Below are positions 28,752 to 35,997 of a stretch of 64,000 bases of DNA, piece by piece. Origin of the DNA: Jeotgalicoccus nanhaiensis (GTDB lineage: Bacteria; Bacillota; Bacilli; Staphylococcales; Salinicoccaceae); NCBI GenBank assembly GCA_004570955.1, contig SPPL01000001.1, positions 62,001 through 126,000 of the forward strand, given 5' to 3'. Below the pieces are notes generated by a model. It was not told the origin of the DNA, did no database searches, and worked only from the letters and a program-made list of their open reading frames with translations. The position numbers and the translations under genes are program-made. The stretch's first letter is position 1; each line of letters starts with the position of its first letter.

Positions 28752-29120
28752 CTATTCGTCTCCGCCGATAATGCGTACACCTTGTACGTGTATATTTACA
28801 GCTTCAATACTTAATCCTAATGTTTTTTCAAGTTTATATTTTACAGTTGTCTGTACGTTAGCTGCCACTTCTGAAATTTTCACGCCGTAGCCGACAATAA
28901 TATACAGTTCAATCGCCAATCTGTCTTCGTTATGTTCGACAATTACACCGCGTGAATAATTTTCTTTACCGAGCAGTTCCGCAAATCCGTCACGGACCTG
29001 ATTTTTAGAAGCCATACCGACTACGCCATATGATTCGACAACGGTACTGCCGGCAATATTTGCTATTACGTCTGTAGAAATTTCAATTTTACCTAAGTCA
29101 TTTTCAATTTCCAGAGCCAT
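28752..29120 (-). CDS. yloU: Asp23/Gls24 family protein YloU
   Basis: 122-residue Asp23-family protein of unclear function, related to alkaline shock and envelope stress proteins. Recognisable segments are IANIAGSTVVESYGVVGMASKN, VDIELYIIVGYGVKI-like AIELYIIVGYGVKISEVA and the C-terminal VNIHVQGVRI. It pairs with fakA here as in Bacillus and Staphylococcus, suggesting a link to fatty acid use, but this is inference. Confidence 0.92.
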   Translation of the reverse strand: MALEIENDLGKIEISTDVIANIAGSTVVESYGVVGMASKNQVRDGFAELLGKENYSRGVIVEHNEDRLAIELYIIVGYGVKISEVAANVQTTVKYKLEKTLGLSIEAVNIHVQGVRIIGGDE

Positions 29121-29147
29121 TTATTTCGCCTCCCAATACATCATTTA

Positions 29148-29177
29148 ATTATAAGCAAATTCCCTCGGGAAATACAA
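29148..29177 (-). promoter_or_regulatory. Promoter of yloU-fakA
   Basis: Minus-strand TTGTAT (29177-29172) and TATAAT (29153-29148) with an 18-bp spacer, about 28 bp before yloU. Confidence 0.6.
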
Positions 29178-29285
29178 GTGTTATTATAGTGTTTTCCAGG
29201 TCTCAATATTTACTTTTCCGAATGTTTGTTATCGATAATATTATATCATACCGCATTTTCTATAAACACATATATGTGAACACTG

Positions 29286-29334
29286 CAAAAAATTACCCGT
29301 ACCGAAGCTTCGTTGAAAACCTCGTTACGGGTAA
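29286..29334 (-). terminator. Terminator of the SPFH gene pair
   Basis: Outer stem TTACCCGTA/TACGGGTAA enclosing a smaller GAAGCTTC dyad, followed by TTTTTTG on the minus strand, 19 bp after the SPFH stop. Confidence 0.8.
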
Positions 29335-29353
29335 AATTTTATCGTCTTTACTG

Positions 29354-30175
29354 CTATTCTTCTTCTGCTTCTTCAGGCTGCGCCTGAGGCAGATCAATCA
29401 TGACACCCTCGCCGCCGATAGAAATCGGCTGGGCACCGCTCCATTTTTCAATCATCTGCTGCATCAGTACTTCTTCGCTCAGCGATTCCTGAACGATTCT
29501 GTTAGCCTCCGCTTCCCCTTCAGCTTCAATGCGCTTCCGTTCAGCTTCTTCTGTCGCAATCAGTTTATCCGTCTTCTTACGCTCAAGTTCCTGGGTTGCT
29601 TTAACGCGGTCATCTATCGCTTTTTGAGTTTCAGCATCAGGCTGGGGTGCGCTGAGCATAATATCCTCAATAATAATTCCGTCTTTTTCAAGATCTTCTT
29701 TAGCAATTTCAATCGTCTCGAGTTTAATATCTCCGATACGCTCACCGAACGCTTCGATTACCGTATATTCAGACACCGTCTGGCGGAGAGCATCGTTGAT
29801 CCGCGTTTTAATATAGCCTTCTTCCAGATCTTCAATTGTAATATTGCCGAATTTCTTATACACTGCCGATGCTTTTTCGCTGTCGACGTGGTAATTCAGT
29901 GCCACCGGCATATTGATTGTCTTGCCGTCAATCGTTGCGACTGCAAGCGATTCGTAGTTTTTATTCTGAGTACGAACCGGATATTCAATCACGCGTTCTG
30001 TCGGATAAACGAGATGCCATCCCTGACCAAGTACTTCATCCTGCACTCCGCCGTTAATGCTGTATATAACCCCGACGTGCCCATTTTCAACTTTCGAAAC
30101 CATTAAAATCAGTCCGACAATCAGACCGGCAAGGACTATTGCCCCTACTCCTATCGCTGCATACATTTTTTTCAT
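29354..30175 (-). CDS. SPFH/prohibitin-family membrane protein
   Basis: 273-residue Band 7 protein. One N-terminal membrane segment (about 5-26, YAAIGVGAIVLAGLIVGLIL) precedes an SPFH domain (VENGHVGVIYSINGGVQDEV ... to about 180) and a charged helical stretch rich in E, R and K (about 180-235), then an acidic tail. Such proteins form ring or raft scaffolds for membrane proteases or stress complexes. It overlaps the upstream small membrane protein by 4 bp. Flotillin or HflK/C-like roles are possible; the partner is unknown. Relatives have no such pair between rpmB and yloU. Confidence 0.85.
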   Translation of the reverse strand: MKKMYAAIGVGAIVLAGLIVGLILMVSKVENGHVGVIYSINGGVQDEVLGQGWHLVYPTERVIEYPVRTQNKNYESLAVATIDGKTINMPVALNYHVDSEKASAVYKKFGNITIEDLEEGYIKTRINDALRQTVSEYTVIEAFGERIGDIKLETIEIAKEDLEKDGIIIEDIMLSAPQPDAETQKAIDDRVKATQELERKKTDKLIATEEAERKRIEAEGEAEANRIVQESLSEEVLMQQMIEKWSGAQPISIGGEGVMIDLPQAQPEEAEEE

Positions 30176-30438
30176 TTTCTGTGCTCCATTTCCGTAATAA
30201 GATGTTCAAGTTCTTTAATTTCTTCTTCAATCATTTTTGCTTCCACTGTATGGCCGTACTTTTTCAGATGCGCATCATATGTAATATTTTTGCGTTTAAT
30301 TTCATGCTTCAGCTTTTTTATCTCATCATATTCATCGTACTTATGTCCGAGCGTTCTGAGCTCATGCCGGAATATATAAGCCAGCGCAATAATTAAAATA
30401 GCGAGCATTATTCCTGCAAACAGCAGTAATTTAAACAT
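30172..30438 (-). CDS. Small membrane protein with coiled-coil tail
   Basis: 88 residues, family not recognised. One membrane segment at about 2-22 (FKLLLFAGIMLAILIIALAYIF) is followed by a charged, probably coiled-coil tail (YDEIKKLKHEIKRKN ... EAKMIEEEIKELEHLITEME). A strong GGGAGGAGG ribosome site precedes the ATG. The 4-bp overlap with the SPFH gene suggests a stoichiometric partner or assembly factor for it; this is inference from position only. Confidence 0.8.
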   Translation of the reverse strand: MFKLLLFAGIMLAILIIALAYIFRHELRTLGHKYDEYDEIKKLKHEIKRKNITYDAHLKKYGHTVEAKMIEEEIKELEHLITEMEHRK

Positions 30439-30751
30439 GTACCGTTCCTCCTCCCGGCATTTTCACTTGAAAAATGAATTTATCTTCTGCATCTTAATTT
30501 CCCGCGTTGTTATCGTACCACGTACAACCTGTGCGTAAATGGTTTTTTGAAATTATTATTGAAAAATTTCTTGATATATAAAGCGGTGAAAGGATTTTGC
30601 TGCTCTTGCAAAATTCATTTTTAAACATTCAAAAACAATCGATTTTGTGCGAAATATATAGACAATAAACGCGAATTAATGTATCATATTGGAGTATGCA
30701 TAAAGAAGAGATGAACATGATTATGTAAATTAAATTAAAGGAGTGGGATAA
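30439..30751. other. Divergent intergenic region, small membrane protein/rpmB
   Basis: 313 bp, AT-rich, without an open reading frame of note. The right part holds the rpmB promoter. On the minus strand TTTACG and TACGAT, 16 bp apart at about 30507-30534, could drive the SPFH pair but are weak. Nothing else seen. Confidence 0.6.
30659..30687 (+). promoter_or_regulatory. Promoter of rpmB
   Basis: TAGACA (30659-30664) and TATCAT (30682-30687) with a 17-bp spacer, giving a leader of about 58 nt before rpmB. Confidence 0.6.
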
Positions 30752-30940
30752 ATGGTGAAAGAATGTTATGTAACAGGACGCAGATCAAGATCTGGTAACA
30801 ACCGTTCTCACGCGCTTAACTCAAGCAAAAGAACTTTCGGTGCTAACTTGCAAAAAGTTAGAATCATGGTTGACGGCAGACCTAAAAAAGTTTGGGTTTC
30901 TGCTCGCGCGCTAAAATCAGGTAAAGTTGAACGTGTCTAA
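30752..30940 (+). CDS. rpmB: 50S ribosomal protein L28
   Basis: 62 residues, full length, with the family core [24 protein letters not shown] and the end [14 protein letters not shown]. No zinc-binding cysteine pairs, so it is the zinc-free type. The ATG follows AAAGGAGTGGGATAA. It is alone on the plus strand with its own promoter and terminator, opposite to its neighbours, as in Bacillus. Confidence 0.97.
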   Translation: MVKECYVTGRRSRSGNNRSHALNSSKRTFGANLQKVRIMVDGRPKKVWVSARALKSGKVERV

Positions 30941-30951
30941 TACTTCAATTT

Positions 30952-30993
30952 AAAAACTGGTATCACTTTATTTAAGTGGTATCAGTTTTTTTA
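30952..30993 (+). terminator. Terminator of rpmB
   Basis: Fourteen-base stem (30955-30968 with 30974-30987, two G-T pairs) with a 5-base loop and a following T-run, 14 bp after the rpmB stop. Confidence 0.9.
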
Positions 30994-31011
30994 TGGTTTT
31001 GCGGAAGGGTT

Positions 31012-31298
31012 GGTATGATGGCAGCTCATATGTATCCGCGGATGCTGGGATTGGTATGAGCGGGTTTCATGTGTATCCGCAGACGCTGGGATTGGCATGA
31101 GCGGGTTTCATGTGTATCCGCGGACGCTGGGGTTGGTATGACAGGGTGTCATATGTATCCGCGGACACTGGGGTTGTCATGACAGGGTTTCATATGGATC
31201 CGCGGACACTGGGATTGGCATGAGCGGGTCTCATATGTATCCCAGTGCCACAGGGTTGATATGACAGCCGCTCATATGTATCCCAGCTCAACAGGGTT
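31012..31298. repeat. Seven tandem 41-bp repeats
   Basis: Seven consecutive units of exactly 41 bp (31012, 31053, 31094, 31135, 31176, 31217, 31258), with a broken eighth copy running to about 31310. Units 1-5 contain the dyad ATGA ... TCAT and the palindrome TCCGCGGA; units 6 and 7 have a different second half built around CCCAG ... CAGGG. The array lies between the convergent genes rpmB and DUF554. It has no spacers and no reading frame that looks coding. Confidence 0.93.
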
Positions 31299-31330
31299 GA
31301 TATCCCTCACCTCTCTCCTCTACACACAGC

Positions 31331-31370
31331 AAACCCCTCCTGAAATTAAAATTTCAGGAGGGGTTTATTT
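31331..31370 (+). terminator. Strong hairpin after the repeat array
   Basis: Perfect 16-bp stem (31331-31346 with 31351-31366) and a 4-base loop, followed on plus by TATTTT. On the minus strand the tail is not T-rich, so it reads mainly as a plus-strand terminator, though it also ends the DUF554 message by position. It adjoins the DUF554 stop. Confidence 0.7.
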
Positions 31371-32071
31371 TAAAAGAAGGACAGCAGCCAGACGATAAAC
31401 ATACCGATGAATATCGCGGGTATCATGTTGCCGACACGCATGTGCGTGACGTTAAGCATGTTCAGTCCGATAGCAAGGAGGATGACTCCGCCGGTCGCAC
31501 TGACCTGGTCGACCATCGTGCCGAGTACGTCTGCCGGTATAAAGTTCGCGATTTGCCGGGCGCTGATAATTATCGCAGCGATGTAAAAGAAGGTCGGAAT
31601 ACTGGACAGGATAACACCTCGTCCGTAAGCCGTTGTCATCACGAGCGCGATAAAGAAATCCATTGTCGCTTTCGTGTACAGTACGTCGTTGCTGCCCTGG
31701 AGGCCGGCATCGAGACCGCCGACAATCCCCATCGCTCCGACGATAAAGATCAGCATTCCTGAAATCAAACCTTGAGAAATGTTACCGCCGTGCTTATCCC
31801 CGAGCCGGACTTCCATTAAGTGGCCGAAACGGTTGAGCAGTTCTTCGAGTTTGACTACTTCCCCGATAACCACCCCGATGATGAGTGATATAAGCGTCGT
31901 CAAAATATCAGTGGCCCCGACGACCATCTGTATTCCCATCGTAATAATAAATAATCCCTGTATTTTCATAATTGCATCTTTGATATGTTCGGGAATAAAA
32001 GTAAATATCATTCCGAGCGCGCCGCCGATAATAATCGCCAGCGAGTTGGCGAGTGCCCCTGCAAATATCAT
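31370..32071 (-). CDS. DUF554 family membrane protein
   Basis: 233 residues, an integral membrane protein of the YqgA/DUF554 family with about six or seven hydrophobic segments; several are rich in glycine (FAGALANSLAIIIGGALG, GLISGMLIFIVGAMGIVGGL, ATGGVILLAIGLNMLNV). The function of the family is not established; a transport role is often assumed. It is the last gene of the rsgA-rpe-thiN run, 10 bp after thiN. Confidence 0.85.
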   Translation of the reverse strand: MIFAGALANSLAIIIGGALGMIFTFIPEHIKDAIMKIQGLFIITMGIQMVVGATDILTTLISLIIGVVIGEVVKLEELLNRFGHLMEVRLGDKHGGNISQGLISGMLIFIVGAMGIVGGLDAGLQGSNDVLYTKATMDFFIALVMTTAYGRGVILSSIPTFFYIAAIIISARQIANFIPADVLGTMVDQVSATGGVILLAIGLNMLNVTHMRVGNMIPAIFIGMFIVWLLSFF

Positions 32072-32081
32072 TCAATCACCT

Positions 32082-32696
32082 CTAGTCTGCTGATTTAATC
32101 ATTAATATATCTTTATCCGTCTTAACGGTTACAGTATTTTCTTTAAATTCATTGCTGACAGTTAAAGTTCTGCCGATACTTACGTATGTATCCTGAATAT
32201 CATATTTGAAACCTTCGAGAGTAAGCAGCGTCTTATCGTACAGCGGAATAAGAGAAACGTATCTTTTATCATTATCAGCCTCAATTGTATGAACGCCCTG
32301 AGGCAGCAGCCGGATATCGTTCGTTTCATTAAGAAGCCGAATATCGAGTTTCCGGAGATCCTCGTGCGCAAGCAGCTGAATGTTCATGAGCTCGTGGTCT
32401 TTTCTGCCGCCGAGCGCGCCGTATACATCTATCGCTGTATAGCCGAGTTCCGCCAGCGACAAGAGCGCAAGCTCACTGTCCGTAAAATTTTTAGCACTCG
32501 GCACAATATCGAGTTCAAGACTCTCTTTAAATAAGCTTAAATCTTCGGCTGTGACACTGTCGAAGTCGCCGTATGCCCGATCTATTTTAATTCCCGCTTC
32601 AAAGAGCCCTTTCACACCGGCATCGACACCCGCCCAAGGCGCATCGTGTTCAGCGGTAAACGGAATATTGCGGAGCAGCACGTTAATGTGTTTCAT
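32082..32696 (-). CDS. thiN: Thiamine pyrophosphokinase
   Basis: Transfers pyrophosphate from ATP to thiamine, giving the cofactor thiamine diphosphate. It has 204 residues. The catalytic part shows WAGVDAGVKGL, AYGDFDSV and the SELALLSLAELGYTAIDVYGALGGRKDHEL segment; a C-terminal beta domain follows. It is 4 bp after rpe, the usual neighbour. Confidence 0.92.
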   Translation of the reverse strand: MKHINVLLRNIPFTAEHDAPWAGVDAGVKGLFEAGIKIDRAYGDFDSVTAEDLSLFKESLELDIVPSAKNFTDSELALLSLAELGYTAIDVYGALGGRKDHELMNIQLLAHEDLRKLDIRLLNETNDIRLLPQGVHTIEADNDKRYVSLIPLYDKTLLTLEGFKYDIQDTYVSIGRTLTVSNEFKENTVTVKTDKDILMIKSAD

Positions 32697-32700
32697 AGCA

Positions 32701-33345
32701 TCATTCCTTTAAGGCACTAATTGCGGCAGCTTTATCGTCTGCTTTAAATAAATAAGAACCGCTGACGAGTAAATTCGCACCGTGCGCCTTAACAATTTCG
32801 GCAGTTTCGCCGTTAATGCCGCCGTCGACTTCTATATCAAATTTATTAGTTAAAGTTTCACGGATGGATACGAGCTCATCCAGTTTTTCAACACACGAAT
32901 CGATAAAGCCCTGGCCGCCGAAGCCCGGATTCACCGTCATAATTAAAACAAAATCAACGTCCGAAAGCAGATGGCGCACCGCTTCGACAGAAGTTTGAGG
33001 ATTGAGTGCGATGCCTGCTTTCATGCCTTTACTTTGAATCAGCTGGACCGCACGGTGGGCATGCGGTGTCGCTTCAATATGAAATGACAGCATGTCGACA
33101 CCCATATTTTTAAAGTCATCGACAAACTGTGTCGGATCGTATGTCATTAAATGAACATCAAGAGGAATCGATGCTTCTTTCGCAATCGCTTCACATACAG
33201 GAATACCATAGGAAATGTTCGGTACAAACTGGCCGTCCATTATATCAAGATGAAAAATATCTGCCCCTGCCGCTTCCATTTCTTTAATATCCGCACCGAG
33301 TTTTAAAAAATCGCCTGCGAGTAATGACGGTAATACTTTAACCAT
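32701..33345 (-). CDS. rpe: Ribulose-phosphate 3-epimerase
   Basis: Interconverts ribulose 5-phosphate and xylulose 5-phosphate in the pentose phosphate pathway. It is a 214-residue TIM barrel. The metal and catalytic residues lie in FHLDIMDGQFVPN, DVHLMTYDP, MTVNPGFGGQGF and EVDGGINGE. It lies 2 bp after rsgA. Confidence 0.97.
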   Translation of the reverse strand: MVKVLPSLLAGDFLKLGADIKEMEAAGADIFHLDIMDGQFVPNISYGIPVCEAIAKEASIPLDVHLMTYDPTQFVDDFKNMGVDMLSFHIEATPHAHRAVQLIQSKGMKAGIALNPQTSVEAVRHLLSDVDFVLIMTVNPGFGGQGFIDSCVEKLDELVSIRETLTNKFDIEVDGGINGETAEIVKAHGANLLVSGSYLFKADDKAAAISALKE

Positions 33346-33347
33346 GT

Positions 33348-34208
33348 CTAATACCTCTCTTTTCTGTGATCAATTTCATTATAAATTTTTACATAGCTGT
33401 CGTATCGCGACTGCGCGAGCTCGCCCGATTCAACAGCCGCTTTAACGCCGCATTTCGGCTCGTTAATATGCAGGCACTCTCTGAATTTGCAGTTGTACTG
33501 ATTAAAATCGATAAAACAGAATTTGATATTGTATTTATCGATATTTAAAAAGTCTATCGTTGCAAAGCCGGGAGTATCCGCTATAAAACCGCCGTCGATA
33601 CTGATCAGTTCAACGTGGCGCGTCGTATGTTTACCGCGGTTTAATGCATTTGAGATTTCGTCTGTTTTTAAATCCAGATGCGGCAGCAGCGTATTTAACA
33701 GCGTCGATTTTCCTGCGCCCGACTGGCCTGCGAGTACGCTCAGCTTCCCATCAAAAACATCCTTTAAATCTTCGTTAATATGGTCTTTATCGGTAAAATA
33801 TACTTCGTACATCGGTGTATACACTCTTTTTATTTCTTCGATAAGCGTATCATTGTCGTTCAGATCATTTTTCGTCACGATCAGCACCGGATTTATATCA
33901 TTCGCTTCGCTGTAGGCAATAAAACGATCGAGCAGGTAAAAACTGAAATCCGGAGATTTTAAGCTCGCCGTTAAAAGCAGCTGGTCAATATTTGCGACCG
34001 GCGGTCTGTTAAGCGAATTTTTACGAGGCAGAATCGCTGTAATATAGCCTTCGTCAACATTTTCTATCTGGAATTCAACATAGTCTCCGACAAGCGGGCT
34101 TTCCGCTGTTTTTCTGAAACGGCCGCGTGCACGTGTTTCGTACACCTTCTTATTCGATTCTACATAATAAAAGCCGCTCAGCGCTTTAATAATTTTTCCT
34201 GTCTGCAT
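33348..34208 (-). CDS. rsgA: Ribosome small-subunit GTPase RsgA
   Basis: Circularly permuted GTPase for late 30S maturation. It has 286 residues. An N-terminal OB-fold (about 1-70) precedes G4 (VTKNDLND, 112), G1 (GQSGAGKSTLLN, 161-172) and G3 (DTPGF, 211). A C-terminal zinc site uses cysteines near 240-253 and H247 (CKFRECLHINEPKC). In relatives it follows prkC directly; here oleT and a rhodanese gene lie between. A TATAAT box at 34241-34246 may be its promoter, but the -35 is weak. Confidence 0.96.
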   Translation of the reverse strand: MQTGKIIKALSGFYYVESNKKVYETRARGRFRKTAESPLVGDYVEFQIENVDEGYITAILPRKNSLNRPPVANIDQLLLTASLKSPDFSFYLLDRFIAYSEANDINPVLIVTKNDLNDNDTLIEEIKRVYTPMYEVYFTDKDHINEDLKDVFDGKLSVLAGQSGAGKSTLLNTLLPHLDLKTDEISNALNRGKHTTRHVELISIDGGFIADTPGFATIDFLNIDKYNIKFCFIDFNQYNCKFRECLHINEPKCGVKAAVESGELAQSRYDSYVKIYNEIDHRKERY

Positions 34209-34254
34209 ATAACACCTCAGAATTATTTAAATACTATTTTATTATAACAACAAA

Positions 34255-34284
34255 TTAACTGTGATAATATTGAATTTGTATAAT
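34255..34284 (+). promoter_or_regulatory. Promoter of the rhodanese gene
   Basis: TTAACT (34255-34260) and a perfect TATAAT (34279-34284) with an 18-bp spacer, 20 bp before the ATG, so the leader is very short. Confidence 0.55.
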
Positions 34285-34304
34285 AGAACTGGGAGGATAC
34301 AAAA

Positions 34305-34607
34305 ATGGATATAAATATTTCACAAATCGATACCGTTCAGCGAGATGACAACAGCGTCATTATCGATGTCAGGGAAACTGATGAACTTGAATTATCAGGA
34401 TTTTTACCTGGTGCAGTGCACTATCCGATGAGCACATTTGATGTCGATGAAACTTCGCTCGATAAAGATAAAAGCTACTACATTGTCTGTAAATCAGGCG
34501 GACGCTCAAAACGCGTACAGGATTATATGACATCCCGAGGCTACGACGCGCACAACGTCGAAGGTGGCATGAGCGAGTATACAGGACCGCGAAACTATAT
34601 GCACTAA
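34305..34607 (+). CDS. Single-domain rhodanese-like protein
   Basis: 100 residues forming one rhodanese domain: IIDVRETDELELSGFLPGAVHYPM, then the active-site loop CKSGGRS with C62, and NVEGGM near the end. Such small cytoplasmic sulfurtransferases handle persulfide sulfur (YtwF/PspE-like); substrate not known. The ATG follows GGGAGG. It converges on oleT and shares its terminator. A link with OleT, for example in redox defence, is only a guess from position. Confidence 0.9.
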   Translation: MDINISQIDTVQRDDNSVIIDVRETDELELSGFLPGAVHYPMSTFDVDETSLDKDKSYYIVCKSGGRSKRVQDYMTSRGYDAHNVEGGMSEYTGPRNYMH

Positions 34608-34616
34608 TTAACAATA

Positions 34617-34648
34617 AACGCGCAGCTCATAGTTTTGAGCTGCGCGTT
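34617..34648. terminator. Bidirectional terminator between rhodanese gene and oleT
   Basis: Perfect 13-bp stem AACGCGCAGCTCA/TGAGCTGCGCGTT (34617-34629 with 34636-34648) with a 6-base loop; it sits 9 bp after the rhodanese stop and 14 bp after the oleT stop, and tails in both directions are A/T rich. Confidence 0.85.
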
Positions 34649-34662
34649 CTTTATATACTTTT

Positions 34663-35931
34663 TTATTTTCTGTCTACTACTTCGTGAACGTTCTTAATGA
34701 TAAATCCGCTCTTAACGTATCCCGGGATACTGTTAAGGTCGACTGTCAGATCCTGTTCAGGTACATCGTAAGTCACTTTTTCAGCGAAGTATTTCATCGT
34801 TTCTTCCATAATGATTACCGTGATCCACTCACCGGCACAACGGTGGTTAGTCCAGTAGTCTCCGCCGCCCTGAGGAATAAGGTCGAACGGCGAGCCGTCC
34901 CAGTCTTCAAATCTTTCCGGACGGAATTCATTCGGGTCATCCCATAATGTTTCATCATGCATGGTACCGTAGACGTCCAATGCAAGACGGTGTCCTGCAG
35001 GAATTGTGACTCCCTGGAAGTCGATATCTACTTTAGCTTGACCAGGCAGGAATGGTACAAACGGGTAGTAGCGGCGGACTTCCTGAGAAAACTTGTATGC
35101 ATAATCCGGTTCGCTCTTAATTTTTTCTCGCGTAATCGGATTTTCATGCATAGCAAGCAGACCGAAAGATACAAATCTGTTGATTGCGATTAATGGACGG
35201 AATGTATTCATTAAGTCGATTGCACAATTTCGTGAGTCCATCGGGTTGCCGAGGTAATCCTCCCAGTGTGCGAATTCGTAAAGCGCCGTGCCTTCCGGCG
35301 GATGAATGTTGCCTTTACGCGTTTCGATAATCTGCTCTTCAAGCCAGTCTTCTACGCGTCGTCGAGCGTTTTTAGATTCTTTATATCCTTTAAATACGCC
35401 TCCGAGACCTTTGAATGAATCGATCATGATATCCATATCTGTTGCGATTCTTTCGATTTCTTCCGGCGGTGCCTGCACTCCGGCCCAGCGTGTGCCAACT
35501 TTAGTCAGAAGAACGATAGATTCGCGGTAAATATTTACCTCGTCCATACTTTCCATACGCTGAGTGTTTGCACGCCATAAAGTACGTGTTAATTCACGCA
35601 CGTAGTTCAAGTTGCCTTCAGTCATTAAACTCATAAATAATGCTTTTCTGTCGATATGTTTTTTACCATCAATCGTATGGATTGCACCTTTACCGAAAAG
35701 CGTATTAACGATACGTTTTGGCAGCATACCTTCACGCTGCACGATATCGTTGTTGTAGAACATTTCCGCGCCTTCTTTACCTGTAACGGCAACGAACGGT
35801 TTTCCGCCTAATGCTTTCGTTTCAAATACTGTAGTATTTAAGCGATTTCGCTGATTTGTTGTGTAAAGATATCCCTGTTTCATTACTTTCAAAGTATTAT
35901 CCAGGCCTTTATCCCTCTTAAGTGATGCCAT
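34663..35931 (-). CDS. oleT: OleT-type P450 fatty acid decarboxylase/peroxygenase (CYP152)
   Basis: Cytochrome P450 peroxygenase that uses hydrogen peroxide to decarboxylate fatty acids to terminal alkenes, with some hydroxylation. The 422-residue protein aligns without gaps, from memory, to OleT of Jeotgalicoccus sp. ATCC 8456. Key residues fall at the same numbers: F79, H85 (H85 favours decarboxylation), R245-P246, which bind the substrate carboxylate in place of the usual acid-alcohol pair, and heme ligand C365 (NHRCAGEW). The start is the ATG at 35931, spaced well from GGAGG; a longer reading frame adds 21 residues with no ribosome site. No redox partner is nearby, as expected for a peroxygenase. 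It has its own promoter and terminator. Confidence 0.96.
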   Translation of the reverse strand: MASLKRDKGLDNTLKVMKQGYLYTTNQRNRLNTTVFETKALGGKPFVAVTGKEGAEMFYNNDIVQREGMLPKRIVNTLFGKGAIHTIDGKKHIDRKALFMSLMTEGNLNYVRELTRTLWRANTQRMESMDEVNIYRESIVLLTKVGTRWAGVQAPPEEIERIATDMDIMIDSFKGLGGVFKGYKESKNARRRVEDWLEEQIIETRKGNIHPPEGTALYEFAHWEDYLGNPMDSRNCAIDLMNTFRPLIAINRFVSFGLLAMHENPITREKIKSEPDYAYKFSQEVRRYYPFVPFLPGQAKVDIDFQGVTIPAGHRLALDVYGTMHDETLWDDPNEFRPERFEDWDGSPFDLIPQGGGDYWTNHRCAGEWITVIIMEETMKYFAEKVTYDVPEQDLTVDLNSIPGYVKSGFIIKNVHEVVDRK

Positions 35932-35964
35932 AATTTTATTCCTCCAATTCGAATGTACTTCACC

Positions 35965-35994
35965 ATTATATATAAACAATAAAGCCAATGCCAA
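35965..35994 (-). promoter_or_regulatory. Promoter of oleT
   Basis: Minus-strand TTGGCA (35994-35989) and a perfect TATAAT (35970-35965) with an 18-bp spacer, inside the 66-bp gap after prkC. It suggests oleT is transcribed on its own. Confidence 0.65.
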
Positions 35995-35997
35995 TAT

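Noticed and set aside
31012-31298. Possible CRISPR array
   Set aside because: Units abut each other with no variable spacers, and there are no cas genes in the window.
35932-35994. Longer oleT product with 21 extra N-terminal residues
   Set aside because: The extension covers the promoter and ribosome site, and the shorter form matches the length and numbering of OleT exactly.
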